NCBI RefSeq assembly: GCF_005844455.1
Contig: NZ_SPGF01000009.1
Span: 1 to 49,641 of the forward strand
DNA from: Streptococcus mitis
Lineage (GTDB): Bacteria; Bacillota; Bacilli; Lactobacillales; Streptococcaceae
Reading direction: 5' to 3'
Length of the DNA: 49,641 bases
Part shown: positions 24,888-33,723 of the stretch, piece by piece
How positions within the stretch are numbered: position 1 is the stretch's first letter
Layout: every line of letters begins with the position of its first letter
Notes under the pieces: generated by a model
What the model was told of the DNA's origin: nothing
The model's database searches: none
The model's input: only the letters and a program-made list of their open reading frames with translations
Translations under genes and position numbers: made by a program

Positions 24888-27635
24888 TTACAAGACATCG
24901 TCATCAGAAATCTTAGAATTTAGCGTTGTTCCCCAATGAGTGATTTTTCGATGTGGTTGGGCAAGGAGAGGTCTGTTTTCATAGATTGTTTGCCATCTAT
25001 TCCATAGTAGACCTGTCTTTTTCTCAATCTTAATTCGCAGATTTCTCATATTTTCTTTGATTGGGAGGTTGAGGACAAAACCTGCAGTCTGGTTGCGACC
25101 GTTTCCTTCCCAAGAACGACTACGAACAACTTGGTTTCCATCTTTGTCTACTGTGACTTCTTCCCACGATATTGAGTAACGTGCAATGTAAGCTCCACTA
25201 TGTTGAATAGTTAGTGTCTTATCTTTTGCAGGAGTCTGGCTGATTGGTTGGACTGGTTTAGAAACTTGTGTCGCTGTCTCACCATTCGTAGCTATAAAGC
25301 GGAAAACTTCTACTTCTGCAAGACTGAGGGCTTGATTGTTCTTACGTAGTTGCACACGAACACGGCGTCCCAATTTCCCATTTAATTGAACATCCAAGCT
25401 CGTTCCGTCAAGTTTAGAAACATACTGTCTAGCAACTTCTGTTCCTTTTTCATCATACAAAATCACATCAAAGTCTGACAGACTTTTAGAAAGTTCTCCA
25501 TCCCCACGGTTATGAAGTCGGACAAGCCCAACCTGTTCCGTACGACCTAAATCAACCTCCCACCAAGGCTGGTTTTCAAATTTTGTATGGGTAATTGATT
25601 GCTGGCTATAACTACTATTGGTATTGCCATCCAAGGCACGACTAGCATCTCCACCAAAATCAGTAGAACTTTGCTTAGCTTGTTTTTTCCAAGCGATATT
25701 CTCAGCACGGTATACTTGGACTTCTGCAAGACTGAGGGCATTATAGCCTTCTAGCTCAATCCGAACATAGCGCGCTTTTTTATGGTTAATCGCAATTTGT
25801 GCTGACACATCTTTAAGAGATGTTATTCGTTTTCTCTCAATTTCTTTACCAAAACTATCTAAAAGAATGACATCAAAGTTTGCCAATCTATCTTGGGCAG
25901 TGTCTGTGCGGTTGTAAATATTGATTTGGCGAATGGTTTCTTCTTTAGCCAAATCTACTTGCCACCAAGGCTTAGATTGGAAGTTGGTATGAGTGACAGA
26001 ATTGTGACCATAGTTACCATCAACTTTGCCATCCACAGCTCTTCTAGCATCTCCTCCGAAAGCTGTCGAACTTTGAGTAACCTGTTTTCCTAAGGCAATA
26101 TTTTCCATTGGTTCAGCACTTGGTTGACTAGAAGACTGAGGCAGAGCCTGTTTCTTAAAGAATCGCACTTTATCCAATTTCGGATCACGATAACCATGTT
26201 TATCCAAGGTAGCTCGTTTACCAATATTAAAGTTAGGAATATCATTCATTCGACTTTCAAAATAGCCACGAGAACGGTGTTTAAAGCGTGAATTACCTGT
26301 AAATGTAACAATATCACGATCATTATGAATCAAGGGAGTCACAACATTATCATTATCAACCACATAATGCTTAATTTTTCCGCTAACAGCTAATTTACGG
26401 CTTTCCAAACCAACATCCCAGAAACCATTCTTAGCATTCCAAACCGTTCTGGAAGTAATCACTTTAGGAGCACTGAAAGTCGTCACTTTCCGTAATACAT
26501 GGTTATAAAAATCAGGATATTTTTGGTAAGCTTCAACCGCTGCAATCTGAGCTAGGTAGCCTCCAAGAGAATGACCTGTCATATACAACTTGGTAATACT
26601 TGTATCCTTGGCTAATTCCCCAACAACCTTGCGGATATCATCCGCTTGAGCTGGTTTATTTCCACCTAATAAAACCAAATCTGCACTTAAGTCCTTGGCG
26701 TCATTAACTCGCGTTCCACGAATAGCCAACATGTGCACCGTTCCATCTTTGAGATAAGGAAGGTCGCTCTTGGTCTCAAATAAGAAAGCATCCAAGCCAC
26801 TATCTGTATGGTAGGCTTTTTTCATCTTCCAGAAAGGAGCCAATTCATTGTGCATGAGTTTGTATTCTTGACGGTCAAGATAGAGACTAGGGAAAGGATT
26901 CTTATGATCTAAAATTTTCTCAATATAATCATCGTCTCGATAGGCTAACTCCATAAAGAGAAGAGAATCACGGTCTGTGACATACCATTCTTTCTTATTG
27001 TCATCTTCTCCATCTGCCAAACCATCCCCATCACTATCTGCTAGCAAGGGATGACTGTTATATCCTAGATAATCCTTACCATCTTTGTTGTAAACATAAA
27101 GTTCATCTTTGTTTTTGATGCCATCTTGGTCATCATCCCCTTCCAAATCAAGAACTTTTTCACCATAGAGAGATTCATCAATCAAATCATTTTCTAAATG
27201 CAATTCCCCTTTGGAAATCTTCACCAAATCTTCTGCTGTTAAAGAACGAGTATTTGTTGGTTTTTCTGTCACAACTTCTTCTTTAGTTTCTTCTACAGGA
27301 GCATGAATAGGTGAGTCTTGAGCTGGCTCTGTTATCTCCACTTTTGACTCTTCCCTTTTGTTTTCAAGAACTTCACTTGCTTCCGGAAGCGTTTGAGGAG
27401 CTAGTCTTGACTCCTCTGTAAGGGGAGTTTCTAGTTTTGGAGCAACATTTTCCGGCTCTCTCAATTCCTCCTTAGAATCTAGCACTCTTGTTGCCACTTC
27501 AGATGTTACATCTTGCTTTAGTTCATTGGCTGAAATTCCAGCTGGAGCTAGAAATGCGAAGCCGACTGCAACAGATACAACTCCGATACTTAATTTTTTT
27601 ATGCCAAAACGCATAATTCGTTGACCGATTTTCAT
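24888..27635 (-). CDS. secreted lipase, twin F-type lectin and cytolysin domain-4 fusion protein
   Basis: This 915-residue protein has five parts. (1) A signal peptide at 1-36 with a YSIRK-like FGIKKLSIGVVSVAVG. (2) A Glu/Pro-rich linker (37-130) and calcium-binding repeats (DDDQDGIKNKDE, ADSDGDGLADGEDD; about 165-212). (3) A class 3 lipase-like alpha/beta hydrolase, nucleophile Ser356 in GHSLGG. (4) Two F5/8-C fucolectin domains (about 511-643 and 645-780), each with the fucose triad: His in THT, then RTDTAQDR or RGDGELSK. (5) Residues 806-915 resemble domain 4 of cholesterol-dependent cytolysins (HSGAYIARYSISWEE, a KKTGLLWNRWQ undecapeptide equivalent lacking Cys, and WGTTL with the Thr-Leu cholesterol pair). 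Pore-forming domains 1-3 are absent and there is no LPXTG anchor. The ribosome site is weak. Inferred: a secreted lipase targeted to fucosylated, cholesterol-containing host membranes. Confidence 0.88.
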   Translation of the reverse strand: MKIGQRIMRFGIKKLSIGVVSVAVGFAFLAPAGISANELKQDVTSEVATRVLDSKEELREPENVAPKLETPLTEESRLAPQTLPEASEVLENKREESKVEITEPAQDSPIHAPVEETKEEVVTEKPTNTRSLTAEDLVKISKGELHLENDLIDESLYGEKVLDLEGDDDQDGIKNKDELYVYNKDGKDYLGYNSHPLLADSDGDGLADGEDDNKKEWYVTDRDSLLFMELAYRDDDYIEKILDHKNPFPSLYLDRQEYKLMHNELAPFWKMKKAYHTDSGLDAFLFETKSDLPYLKDGTVHMLAIRGTRVNDAKDLSADLVLLGGNKPAQADDIRKVVGELAKDTSITKLYMTGHSLGGYLAQIAAVEAYQKYPDFYNHVLRKVTTFSAPKVITSRTVWNAKNGFWDVGLESRKLAVSGKIKHYVVDNDNVVTPLIHNDRDIVTFTGNSRFKHRSRGYFESRMNDIPNFNIGKRATLDKHGYRDPKLDKVRFFKKQALPQSSSQPSAEPMENIALGKQVTQSSTAFGGDARRAVDGKVDGNYGHNSVTHTNFQSKPWWQVDLAKEETIRQINIYNRTDTAQDRLANFDVILLDSFGKEIERKRITSLKDVSAQIAINHKKARYVRIELEGYNALSLAEVQVYRAENIAWKKQAKQSSTDFGGDASRALDGNTNSSYSQQSITHTKFENQPWWEVDLGRTEQVGLVRLHNRGDGELSKSLSDFDVILYDEKGTEVARQYVSKLDGTSLDVQLNGKLGRRVRVQLRKNNQALSLAEVEVFRFIATNGETATQVSKPVQPISQTPAKDKTLTIQHSGAYIARYSISWEEVTVDKDGNQVVRSRSWEGNGRNQTAGFVLNLPIKENMRNLRIKIEKKTGLLWNRWQTIYENRPLLAQPHRKITHWGTTLNSKISDDDVL

Positions 27636-27964
27636 TATTTCTTATCTTTCTTTTCGTTTATTGTAAGCAGACTCAAGCAAAATCTCATTGTGCTATATAT
27701 GATAAGACTGAGAAATTCAGAAAGTAAATTCATTATTATCTTTCCTTATCATAACTAGTCTGCTTGGCGTAGGAAGCTAATCCCAGCATCCTAGATTCTT
27801 GTCTTTCACAATGCTAACTATCAGACGCAAACATATCTATTCTTCCGCTTCTTTCAGTTATAAGAGCAGAAAGAACCTCATAGTATACTTATATTTCTTC
27901 GTTGACCCTGATAGGTAGTCAATCATGAAAAGGTAGAGGCATTCCCCCTTTTAAATCTTTTTTC
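27636..27964 (-). other. leader between punA and the lipase-lectin gene
   Basis: A 329-base AT-rich gap with no gene. A TATACT -10 (27882-27887) centred in AGTATACT is the best promoter candidate, but its -35 is weak. A small hairpin pairing TTGAC with GTCAA lies at about 27902-27924. The gene's ribosome site is only AAGATAAG. The long leader suggests regulated expression, separate from the punA operon. Confidence 0.4.
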
Positions 27965-28774
27965 TTACAATTCAGCAAGAATCGCTTTAAGCAAGCCTTT
28001 GAAGTCGCCTTTAACACGTTCAGTCACTTCTACAACTTCTTCGTGGTTAAGTTCTTCTTGGAAGCCTGCAGCATGGTTAGTAATACATGAAATACCGAGA
28101 ACTTTCAAACCTGAGTGGGCTGCCACAATAACTTCGGGAACAGTCGACATACCAACTGCATCTGCTCCCAGTGTCTTATAGGCGCGAATTTCTGCTGGTG
28201 TTTCATAAGTCGGACCAGTTACACCGATATAGACACCTTCATCAAGCTTGATACCAAGTTTTTGGGCCACTTCATGGGCAGTTGCACGGTATTCTGGTGT
28301 GTAGGCTTTAGACATATCTGGGAAACGTGGACCAAAATCATCCAAGTTTTCACCCATTAATGGGTTTTGCCCCGTCATATTGATATGGTCTGAGATAGCC
28401 ATCAAAGTACCAGGACCATAACCAATACCACCAGCTGCATTGGTTACAATAACACCTTCACATCCAAGAACTTTCATGACACGAACTGGGAAAGTCACGA
28501 CTTCCAGAGGATTGCCCTCGTAGAAATGGAAACGACCTTGAAGAGCCAAGACCTTGCGCCCTGCAAGTTCACCATATACCAATTTACCAGCGTGACCGAC
28601 TACTGTTGAACGGCCCCAGTTTGGAATGTCAGCATAGTCTACTACAACCGGATTTTCAATTTCTTCTGCCAATTCTCCAAGTCCTGATCCAAGGATTAAA
28701 CCAAACTCAGGCGCTTGGATTCCCTTTTCTTTCAGGAAAGCAGCTGTTTCCTTGATCTTATCTAAAAATGTCAT
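27965..28774 (-). CDS. punA: purine-nucleoside phosphorylase PunA (trimeric type)
   Basis: Phosphorolysis of inosine, guanosine and deoxy forms. The 269-residue trimeric PNP shows the phosphate loop ILGSGLGELAEE near residue 28, GRFHFYEG near 80, NAAGGI near 113, and VGMSTVPEVIVA with the purine-site residues near 215. Its ATG overlaps the stop of the DUF1697 frame (TAATG), with AAAGGAGATGT upstream. Last gene of the rpiA-deoB-DUF1697-punA run. Paired with DeoD it gives both PNP classes in this cell. Confidence 0.95.
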   Translation of the reverse strand: MTFLDKIKETAAFLKEKGIQAPEFGLILGSGLGELAEEIENPVVVDYADIPNWGRSTVVGHAGKLVYGELAGRKVLALQGRFHFYEGNPLEVVTFPVRVMKVLGCEGVIVTNAAGGIGYGPGTLMAISDHINMTGQNPLMGENLDDFGPRFPDMSKAYTPEYRATAHEVAQKLGIKLDEGVYIGVTGPTYETPAEIRAYKTLGADAVGMSTVPEVIVAAHSGLKVLGISCITNHAAGFQEELNHEEVVEVTERVKGDFKGLLKAILAEL

Positions 28775-29331
28775 TATACATCTCCTTTATTATTTTTTAG
28801 CATTTGACCTATTTTGTCAAAGGTTTTTGCATTTCGAATGGTGATGTGACGATAAAAAGGCATCTTGAGCAAGTACTTGTGATAGGCAGTTGCATAGTAG
28901 GAATCTTCAGAGAATTTCCCCCAGAAAATACCTAGTTTTCCAAAATGAAGCATTTCATCTTTCAGTTATAAACTTTCAACTTTCTCAATGACTTGAACCA
29001 CATCCAAGCCCTCAGTGTAAAAGAGGACATCCTTTCGTGCCAAATCTCTGGTCCACCATTCAGGCAGATTTTCAAATTCCGCTTCAAACTCCTCTAGATT
29101 CAGCAAAGAAAAGGTCTGAATAAATGGATAATGTACTTCAAAGAAAGTTTCTAATTTTTCTACCAATCGGGCTTTTGAATCTGTCGCAGTAAAGAAAATA
29201 TTACCACTGTTGATGTAGCTTTCAACCTTTCCCAGTCCCAACTCGGTCAATTCTTGACGAAGCTCCGCCATGGCGACCTTATTCTTACCACCAACATTAA
29301 TGCCTCTCACCAGTAAAGCATAGCGCGCCAT
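28774..29331 (-). pseudogene. DUF1697 protein interrupted by an in-frame stop
   Basis: The 5' part (MARYALLVRGINVGGKNKVAM...) is a typical DUF1697 N-terminus, with LLRGINVGG-type motif and SYINSGNIFF. Codon 122 (28966-28968) is TAA; the same frame then continues LKDEMLHFGKLGIFWGKFSE through to YRHITIRNAKTFDKIGQML, the expected C-terminus, and stops in the punA start (185 codons in all). One nonsense change therefore splits an otherwise intact gene. Function of DUF1697 is unknown. It sits 1 base after deoB. A sequencing error cannot be excluded. Confidence 0.85.
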
Positions 29332-29332
29332 C

Positions 29333-30544
29333 TTATACCAATTTATCTAAGAAACTTTCCCCAATCATGGCAGTTTCCACGCCAAAGTTATCGGCAACAG
29401 TCGCTGAGATATCTGCAAAATGTCCGACAGGGAGGATCCCATTTCCTTTAAAAGCAGGGCTGTAGGCTAACAATGGAATATATTCACGAGTGTGGTCTGT
29501 TCCTGCATACGTTGGGTCATTTCCATGGTCCGCAGTAATCAAGAGAAGGTCGTTCTCTCTCATGGCTGCGATAATTTCAGGCAAGCGTTCATCAAACTCA
29601 TGCAAACAATCACGGTAACCGTGAGCATTACGACGGTGGCCGTAAAGAGCATCAAAGTCCACCAAGTTTGTGAATGAGAATCCTTTTTCAAACTCAGCAA
29701 GACCCATGGTCTTCAATAGTGTATCAATTCCATGGCTGTTTGACTTGTTGTGACCCATGTCATGGTTGATACCAGCACCGTTAAAGATATCATTGATTTT
29801 ACCAACAGCATAAGTATCAATACCTGCTTCGTTCAATTTATCCAAAACAGTCGGTGCAAATGGAGATACAGCCAAGTCACGACGGTTTGCCGTACGAGTG
29901 AAGTTACCTGGTTCACCTACATAAGGACGGGCAATGATACGTCCTAAAAGGGCTGGGCGCTCAAGGGTAATCGAACGAGCGTATTCACAAATACGGTACA
30001 ATTCATCCAAAGGAATGATGTCTTCGTGGGCAGCAATCTGCAAAACAGGGTCAGCTGAAGTATAGATAATCAACTCCCCAGTTTCCATCTGACGAGGTCC
30101 AAAATCATCGATAACAGCTGTACCTGAGTAAGGTTTATTGGCTTCACGAATGACCTTTCGTCCTGAAAATTCTTCGATTTTTGTCAAGATTTCTTCTGGG
30201 AATCCGTTCCAGAAAGTATCGAAAGGTTCAGTAATGTTGAGTCCCATGATTTCCCAGTGTCCAGTCATAGTATCCTTACCAAGAGATACTTCCTCTAATT
30301 TTGTTGCATATCCAGTTGGATTGCTTTCAGCTGGTACAGTCTTAAGAGGAGTTTCACGAGGAATATTTCCAAGACCGATTTTAGCCATGTTTGGCACATT
30401 CAAACCAACGGTTTTGGAAATGTGTCCCAGTGTGTCAGAGGCACCATCTGGAACCCCTGCATTGACAAAGTTATTGGCATCTGGTGCAGCACCGATTCCC
30501 ACAGAATCTAGTACTACCAAGTGAATACGATTAAATTTAGACAT
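29333..30544 (-). CDS. deoB: phosphopentomutase
   Basis: Interconverts (deoxy)ribose 1-phosphate and 5-phosphate, linking the phosphorylases to DeoC and RpiA. The 403-residue alkaline-phosphatase-superfamily enzyme has metal ligands in [14 protein letters not shown] (residue 10), the phosphorylated Thr in KDTMTGHWE (about 92), and [27 protein letters not shown] and [12 protein letters not shown] for the Mn2+ pair. The start ATG follows AGGGGG. Second gene of the rpiA operon. Confidence 0.96.
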   Translation of the reverse strand: MSKFNRIHLVVLDSVGIGAAPDANNFVNAGVPDGASDTLGHISKTVGLNVPNMAKIGLGNIPRETPLKTVPAESNPTGYATKLEEVSLGKDTMTGHWEIMGLNITEPFDTFWNGFPEEILTKIEEFSGRKVIREANKPYSGTAVIDDFGPRQMETGELIIYTSADPVLQIAAHEDIIPLDELYRICEYARSITLERPALLGRIIARPYVGEPGNFTRTANRRDLAVSPFAPTVLDKLNEAGIDTYAVGKINDIFNGAGINHDMGHNKSNSHGIDTLLKTMGLAEFEKGFSFTNLVDFDALYGHRRNAHGYRDCLHEFDERLPEIIAAMRENDLLLITADHGNDPTYAGTDHTREYIPLLAYSPAFKGNGILPVGHFADISATVADNFGVETAMIGESFLDKLV

Positions 30545-30557
30545 CTTATGCCCCCTT

Positions 30558-31241
30558 CTATTTTTCTTTTCTTGAGGTTAAAATCTGAACGCCATCTTGT
30601 CCAGCAACGATTACCTTATCCACCATTTGGTTGAATAAGCCGTGCTCCACGACACCAACGATATGGTCTAATTCTTGTCCAAAGGTAATTGGATCCTCGA
30701 TGACATCCAAGGCAAGATCAATGATAAAGTTCTGCATATCCGTCACAAAACGTTGGCCGTCTTTTTCACGGAAGCTTGGTTTGTAGCCAGCTCGCTCAAA
30801 ACGACGAAAGACCTGCTCTGCACCATACTGAACCACTTCTACAGGCAATTTAAAAGCACCCAGTTTCTCGACCAGTTTGCTTTCATCAACCACCCAAATA
30901 TATTCTTTTGAGGGTGTTGCGACAACCTTCTCCATGAGAAGAGCACCACCACCGCCTTTGATTCCATTAAACTGACTATCCACTTCATCCGCTCCGTCAA
31001 CCGTCACATCAACCAAGTCTACTTGGTCAATAGACTTGAGCGGGATATTAAGGCCTTCAGCCTGCTTACTGGTCACACTAGAAGTCGTTACAGCTGTAAT
31101 CTGCAGTCCTTCTTCCTTGATACGACGACCGATTTCTTCGACAAAATAATAGGCAGTTGAACCTGTCCCAAGTCCAACGACCATTCCATCGCTCACAAAC
31201 TCAGCAGCCTTGATACCTGCCATTTTTTTCAGATTTTCCAC
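30558..31241 (-). CDS. rpiA: ribose-5-phosphate isomerase A
   Basis: Interconverts ribose 5-phosphate and ribulose 5-phosphate. The 227-residue product has [17 protein letters not shown] near residue 21, the catalytic DGADEVD near 81 and [13 protein letters not shown] near 94. It starts at a GTG (31241) with GGAGG upstream. Promoter: extended -10 TGGTATAAT (TATAAT at 31271-31276). First gene of the operon with deoB. Confidence 0.96.
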   Translation of the reverse strand: MENLKKMAGIKAAEFVSDGMVVGLGTGSTAYYFVEEIGRRIKEEGLQITAVTTSSVTSKQAEGLNIPLKSIDQVDLVDVTVDGADEVDSQFNGIKGGGGALLMEKVVATPSKEYIWVVDESKLVEKLGAFKLPVEVVQYGAEQVFRRFERAGYKPSFREKDGQRFVTDMQNFIIDLALDVIEDPITFGQELDHIVGVVEHGLFNQMVDKVIVAGQDGVQILTSRKEK

Positions 31242-31345
31242 TCAAACACCTCCATTAAAGAGCTACTTCTATTATACCATGTAACGGCTTAATATTCATC
31301 TGAAAATTGAAACCGATAACCATTCTCGAAGAAATCTTGCTAGAG

Positions 31346-31374
31346 TTGATTTTTTATCATAAAGATGGTTAAAT
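31346..31374 (+). promoter_or_regulatory. promoter of the 61-residue protein gene
   Basis: TTGATT (31346-31351) and TTAAAT (31369-31374) at 17-base spacing, 27 bases before the ATG. The -10 is non-ideal. It is divergent from the rpiA promoter (TATAAT on the minus strand at 31271-31276). Confidence 0.5.
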
Positions 31375-31401
31375 AGGTAAGTACAGAAAAGGAGAAATAA
31401 G

Positions 31402-31587
31402 ATGAACCCATTAGATTTGTTTAATCAAGTAAAAGAGTTAAGCGAAACAAAAGATTTCGAAGCTGCTAAAACATTTGTTGCAGAAAATCAAGAACAACTT
31501 GGAGAATACTTCTCTCAAGCTCAGCAGTTGATTTCTGGTTCAGAAGGTCCAGATGGCCTCGTTAGCAAGATTAAAGGATTTTTCTAA
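31402..31587 (+). CDS. small conserved cytoplasmic protein of unknown function
   Basis: The 61-residue acidic, helical protein (MNPLDLFNQVKELSETKDFE ... SKIKGFF) has no signal or membrane segment. It has a strong AAAGGAG site and its own promoter, and shares a bidirectional terminator with trxB, so it is very likely a real gene. The family was not identified with certainty. The amphipathic pattern suggests a small helical bundle or oligomer. Confidence 0.7.
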   Translation: MNPLDLFNQVKELSETKDFEAAKTFVAENQEQLGEYFSQAQQLISGSEGPDGLVSKIKGFF

Positions 31588-31650
31588 AAATATAAGAGGC
31601 TGACGAAACTCAATTTCAGAAGAAAATGAAATTAATTTTCCCACAATAAA

Positions 31651-31697
31651 ACGCATAGTGTCAAATTTTTTGTAAATCTGATGCTATGCGTTTTTTA
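31651..31697. terminator. bidirectional terminator between the small protein gene and trxB
   Basis: ACGCATAG (31651-31658) pairs with CTATGCGT (31684-31691), with AAAA before and TTTTTT after, so it works on both strands for the convergent genes. Confidence 0.8.
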
Positions 31698-31700
31698 TGA

Positions 31701-32612
31701 TTAACTATGTTCTGTGATAAACTTGTAGGCTTCTTGACCAGCAATAGCGCCATCTCCAACTGCTGTTGTTACTTGGCGAAGGTCTTTCAAGCGAACATCT
31801 CCAACTGCAAAGATACCATCAACTGCAGTCTTCATGTGGTTGTCTGTCACAATCCAGCCAGCCTGATCTTGGATATTCAATTCTTTAACAAAATCACTAA
31901 CAGGATCCAAACCAACATAGATAAAGACACCACCGAAGGCTTGCTCTGTCACTTGACCTGTTTTCACATTTTCAAAAACGACAGATTCTACTCTGTTTTT
32001 ACCCTTGATTACCTTCACTACAGAATCCCAGATAAAGCTGACTTTCTCATTAGCAAAGGCGCGATCTTGTAAAACCTTTTGAGCACGAAGTTGGTCACGA
32101 CGGTGAACAATGGTAACAGTCTTAGCAAAACGAGTCAAGAAGAGGGCTTCTTCAACAGCCGAATCTCCGCCACCAACTACCAACAAATCTTGGTCACGGA
32201 AGAAGGCACCATCACACACGGCACAGTATGAAACACCACGACTATTCAGTTCTTCTTCTCCAGGTACTCCCAAAGGACGGTGTTTAGAGCCAGTCGCCAC
32301 GATGACTGTACGTGTTTCATACGTTTGGTCATCAGTCGTCACTTTCTTAAAATCACCATGGTCTTCGACATTTTCAACATAACCATAAATGTGCTCAACA
32401 CCAAGATTTTCAAGCGGTTCAAACATCTTTTCTGCCAATTCTGGCCCACTAATATTAGCGTATCCAGGGTAATTTTCAATATCAGATGTATTATTCATCT
32501 GACCACCTGGCAGACCACCTTCAATCAAGCCTACTTTCAAATTGCTTCGAGCAGCATACAAGGCTGCAGTCATACCTGCAGGTCCAGCACCGATAATAAT
32601 AGTATCGTACAT
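31701..32612 (-). CDS. trxB: thioredoxin reductase
   Basis: NADPH-dependent reduction of thioredoxin. The 303-residue flavoprotein has FAD motif IIIGAGPAGMTAALYA at residue 5, redox-active CAVCDG near 133-138, NADPH motif VVGGGDSAVEEALFL near 150, and C-terminal FAD motif GIFAVGDVR near 270. Good AAGGA site upstream. It lies 65 bases after the DUF4059 gene, probably cotranscribed. Confidence 0.95.
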   Translation of the reverse strand: MYDTIIIGAGPAGMTAALYAARSNLKVGLIEGGLPGGQMNNTSDIENYPGYANISGPELAEKMFEPLENLGVEHIYGYVENVEDHGDFKKVTTDDQTYETRTVIVATGSKHRPLGVPGEEELNSRGVSYCAVCDGAFFRDQDLLVVGGGDSAVEEALFLTRFAKTVTIVHRRDQLRAQKVLQDRAFANEKVSFIWDSVVKVIKGKNRVESVVFENVKTGQVTEQAFGGVFIYVGLDPVSDFVKELNIQDQAGWIVTDNHMKTAVDGIFAVGDVRLKDLRQVTTAVGDGAIAGQEAYKFITEHS

Positions 32613-32677
32613 ATAGTTTCCTTCTTTCTTGTTGTAACTATCTTTATTCTAACTCTTTCTTGTCAATCAAGCAAGGA

Positions 32678-32902
32678 TTATGCTTTGAAAACAAGAATTA
32701 AACTCATAACCGCAAAGGATAATACTGGAACAACCAAGACCCCAATCATAATCATATCATAGAGATGGGCTTGGCGAGCCTTGGCTGTCTTATCAACTCC
32801 CGACATGGCTCTCAGTCCAATCCAAATCCCTAAAAAAATCAGGACAAGGATGGTGGTCAAGATTAAACTCTCGAAATATAAAGAAAATAGTTGCAGTAGC
32901 AT
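32678..32902 (-). CDS. DUF4059 family small membrane protein
   Basis: The 74-residue protein has two hydrophobic helices (about 10-30 and 50-72) separated by a basic loop (RAMSGVDKTAKARQ). It matches the streptococcal DUF4059 pattern, always found near trxB and the amino-acid ABC genes. The ATG at 32902 was preferred because AGAGAAAG precedes it; the alternative at 32914 adds four residues. Function unknown. Confidence 0.7.
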   Translation of the reverse strand: MLLQLFSLYFESLILTTILVLIFLGIWIGLRAMSGVDKTAKARQAHLYDMIMIGVLVVPVLSFAVMSLILVFKA

Positions 32903-32934
32903 GCTTTCTCTCATTTCTATCTTTTTTAAAGAGT

Positions 32935-32962
32935 AAACTCAGCTAGTCCAGCTAACTGAGTT
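32935..32962 (-). terminator. terminator-like hairpin after the amino-acid ABC operon
   Basis: AAACTCAGTTAG pairs with CTAGCTGAGTTT through one G-U pair around a short TGGA/C loop. The T tract is short on the minus strand, so some read-through to DUF4059-trxB is possible. Confidence 0.55.
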
Positions 32963-32979
32963 TTCCTTTATCTATTATA

Positions 32980-33723
32980 TCAAATATAAGTCCGTTTGTA
33001 ACTAGCGAAAAATTCTTTTGTCCGCTCTTCTTTTGGATGGTGGATAATCTCATCCGGTGTTCCAGACTCGATGATTTTCCCCTTATCTAAGAAGAGAATC
33101 TTATCAGCCACTTGGGCTACAAAGGACATGTCATGACTGACCAAAATCATGGTCTGACCTGACTTAGCAGCATCTGCAATAGACTTTTCTACTTCACCGA
33201 CCAATTCTGGATCAAGGGCTGAAGTTGGTTCGTCTAAGAGCAAGACATCTGGTTTCATAGCGAGCGCACGCGCTAAGGCAACCCGTTGCTTTTGTCCACC
33301 TGATAAATGTCGAGGATAATGGTTCTCACGGTCAGAAAGCCCAACCTTAGCCAACTCTTCCTTGGCAATCTTAGTCGCTTCTTGGTCGGATAATTTCTTG
33401 ACAACAACCAAGCCTTCTTTCACATTATCAAGTGCTGTTCGGCGTTCAAACAAATTAAACTGTTGGAAAACCATAGACAGCTTACGGCGTAGGGCAAGGA
33501 TTTCTTCTTGAGTGATTTTAGAAAAATCAACTGAGAAATCATCAATCTGAATAGAGCCACTGTCAGGTGTTTCAAGATAATTGAGACTACGAAGGAAGGT
33601 TGATTTTCCAGCTCCCGAAGAACCAATCAAGGCTACGACTTCCCCTTTTTGAATATCCAAGTCCAGATGATCCAAGACAGTCTGTCCTGAAAAGGATTTG
33701 CTTAAATTCGAAATCTTAATCAT
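32980..33723 (-). CDS. polar amino-acid ABC transporter ATP-binding protein (TcyC/GlnQ-like)
   Basis: The 247-residue ATPase has Walker A GSSGAGKST near residue 34, Q-loop FQQFNLF, signature LSGGQKQRVALARAL near 141 and Walker B VLLLDEPTSALD near 160. The start overlaps the permease stop by 1 base. No substrate-binding gene is adjacent, so a binding protein must come from elsewhere. In pneumococci a TcyBC pair with a distant TcyA for cystine has this layout, which makes cystine the leading guess. Confidence 0.88.
   Translation of the reverse strand: MIKISNLSKSFSGQTVLDHLDLDIQKGEVVALIGSSGAGKSTFLRSLNYLETPDSGSIQIDDFSVDFSKITQEEILALRRKLSMVFQQFNLFERRTALDNVKEGLVVVKKLSDQEATKIAKEELAKVGLSDRENHYPRHLSGGQKQRVALARALAMKPDVLLLDEPTSALDPELVGEVEKSIADAAKSGQTMILVSHDMSFVAQVADKILFLDKGKIIESGTPDEIIHHPKEERTKEFFASYKRTYI

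Noticed and set aside
24888..27635. Wall-anchored surface protein, because of the YSIRK-like signal
   Set aside because: The C-terminus ends in the cytolysin-like domain (SKISDDDVL) with no LPXTG motif or membrane tail.
32280..32762. 160-residue open frame antisense to trxB
   Set aside because: Overlaps the conserved trxB and the DUF4059 gene; composition is that of reversed coding sequence.
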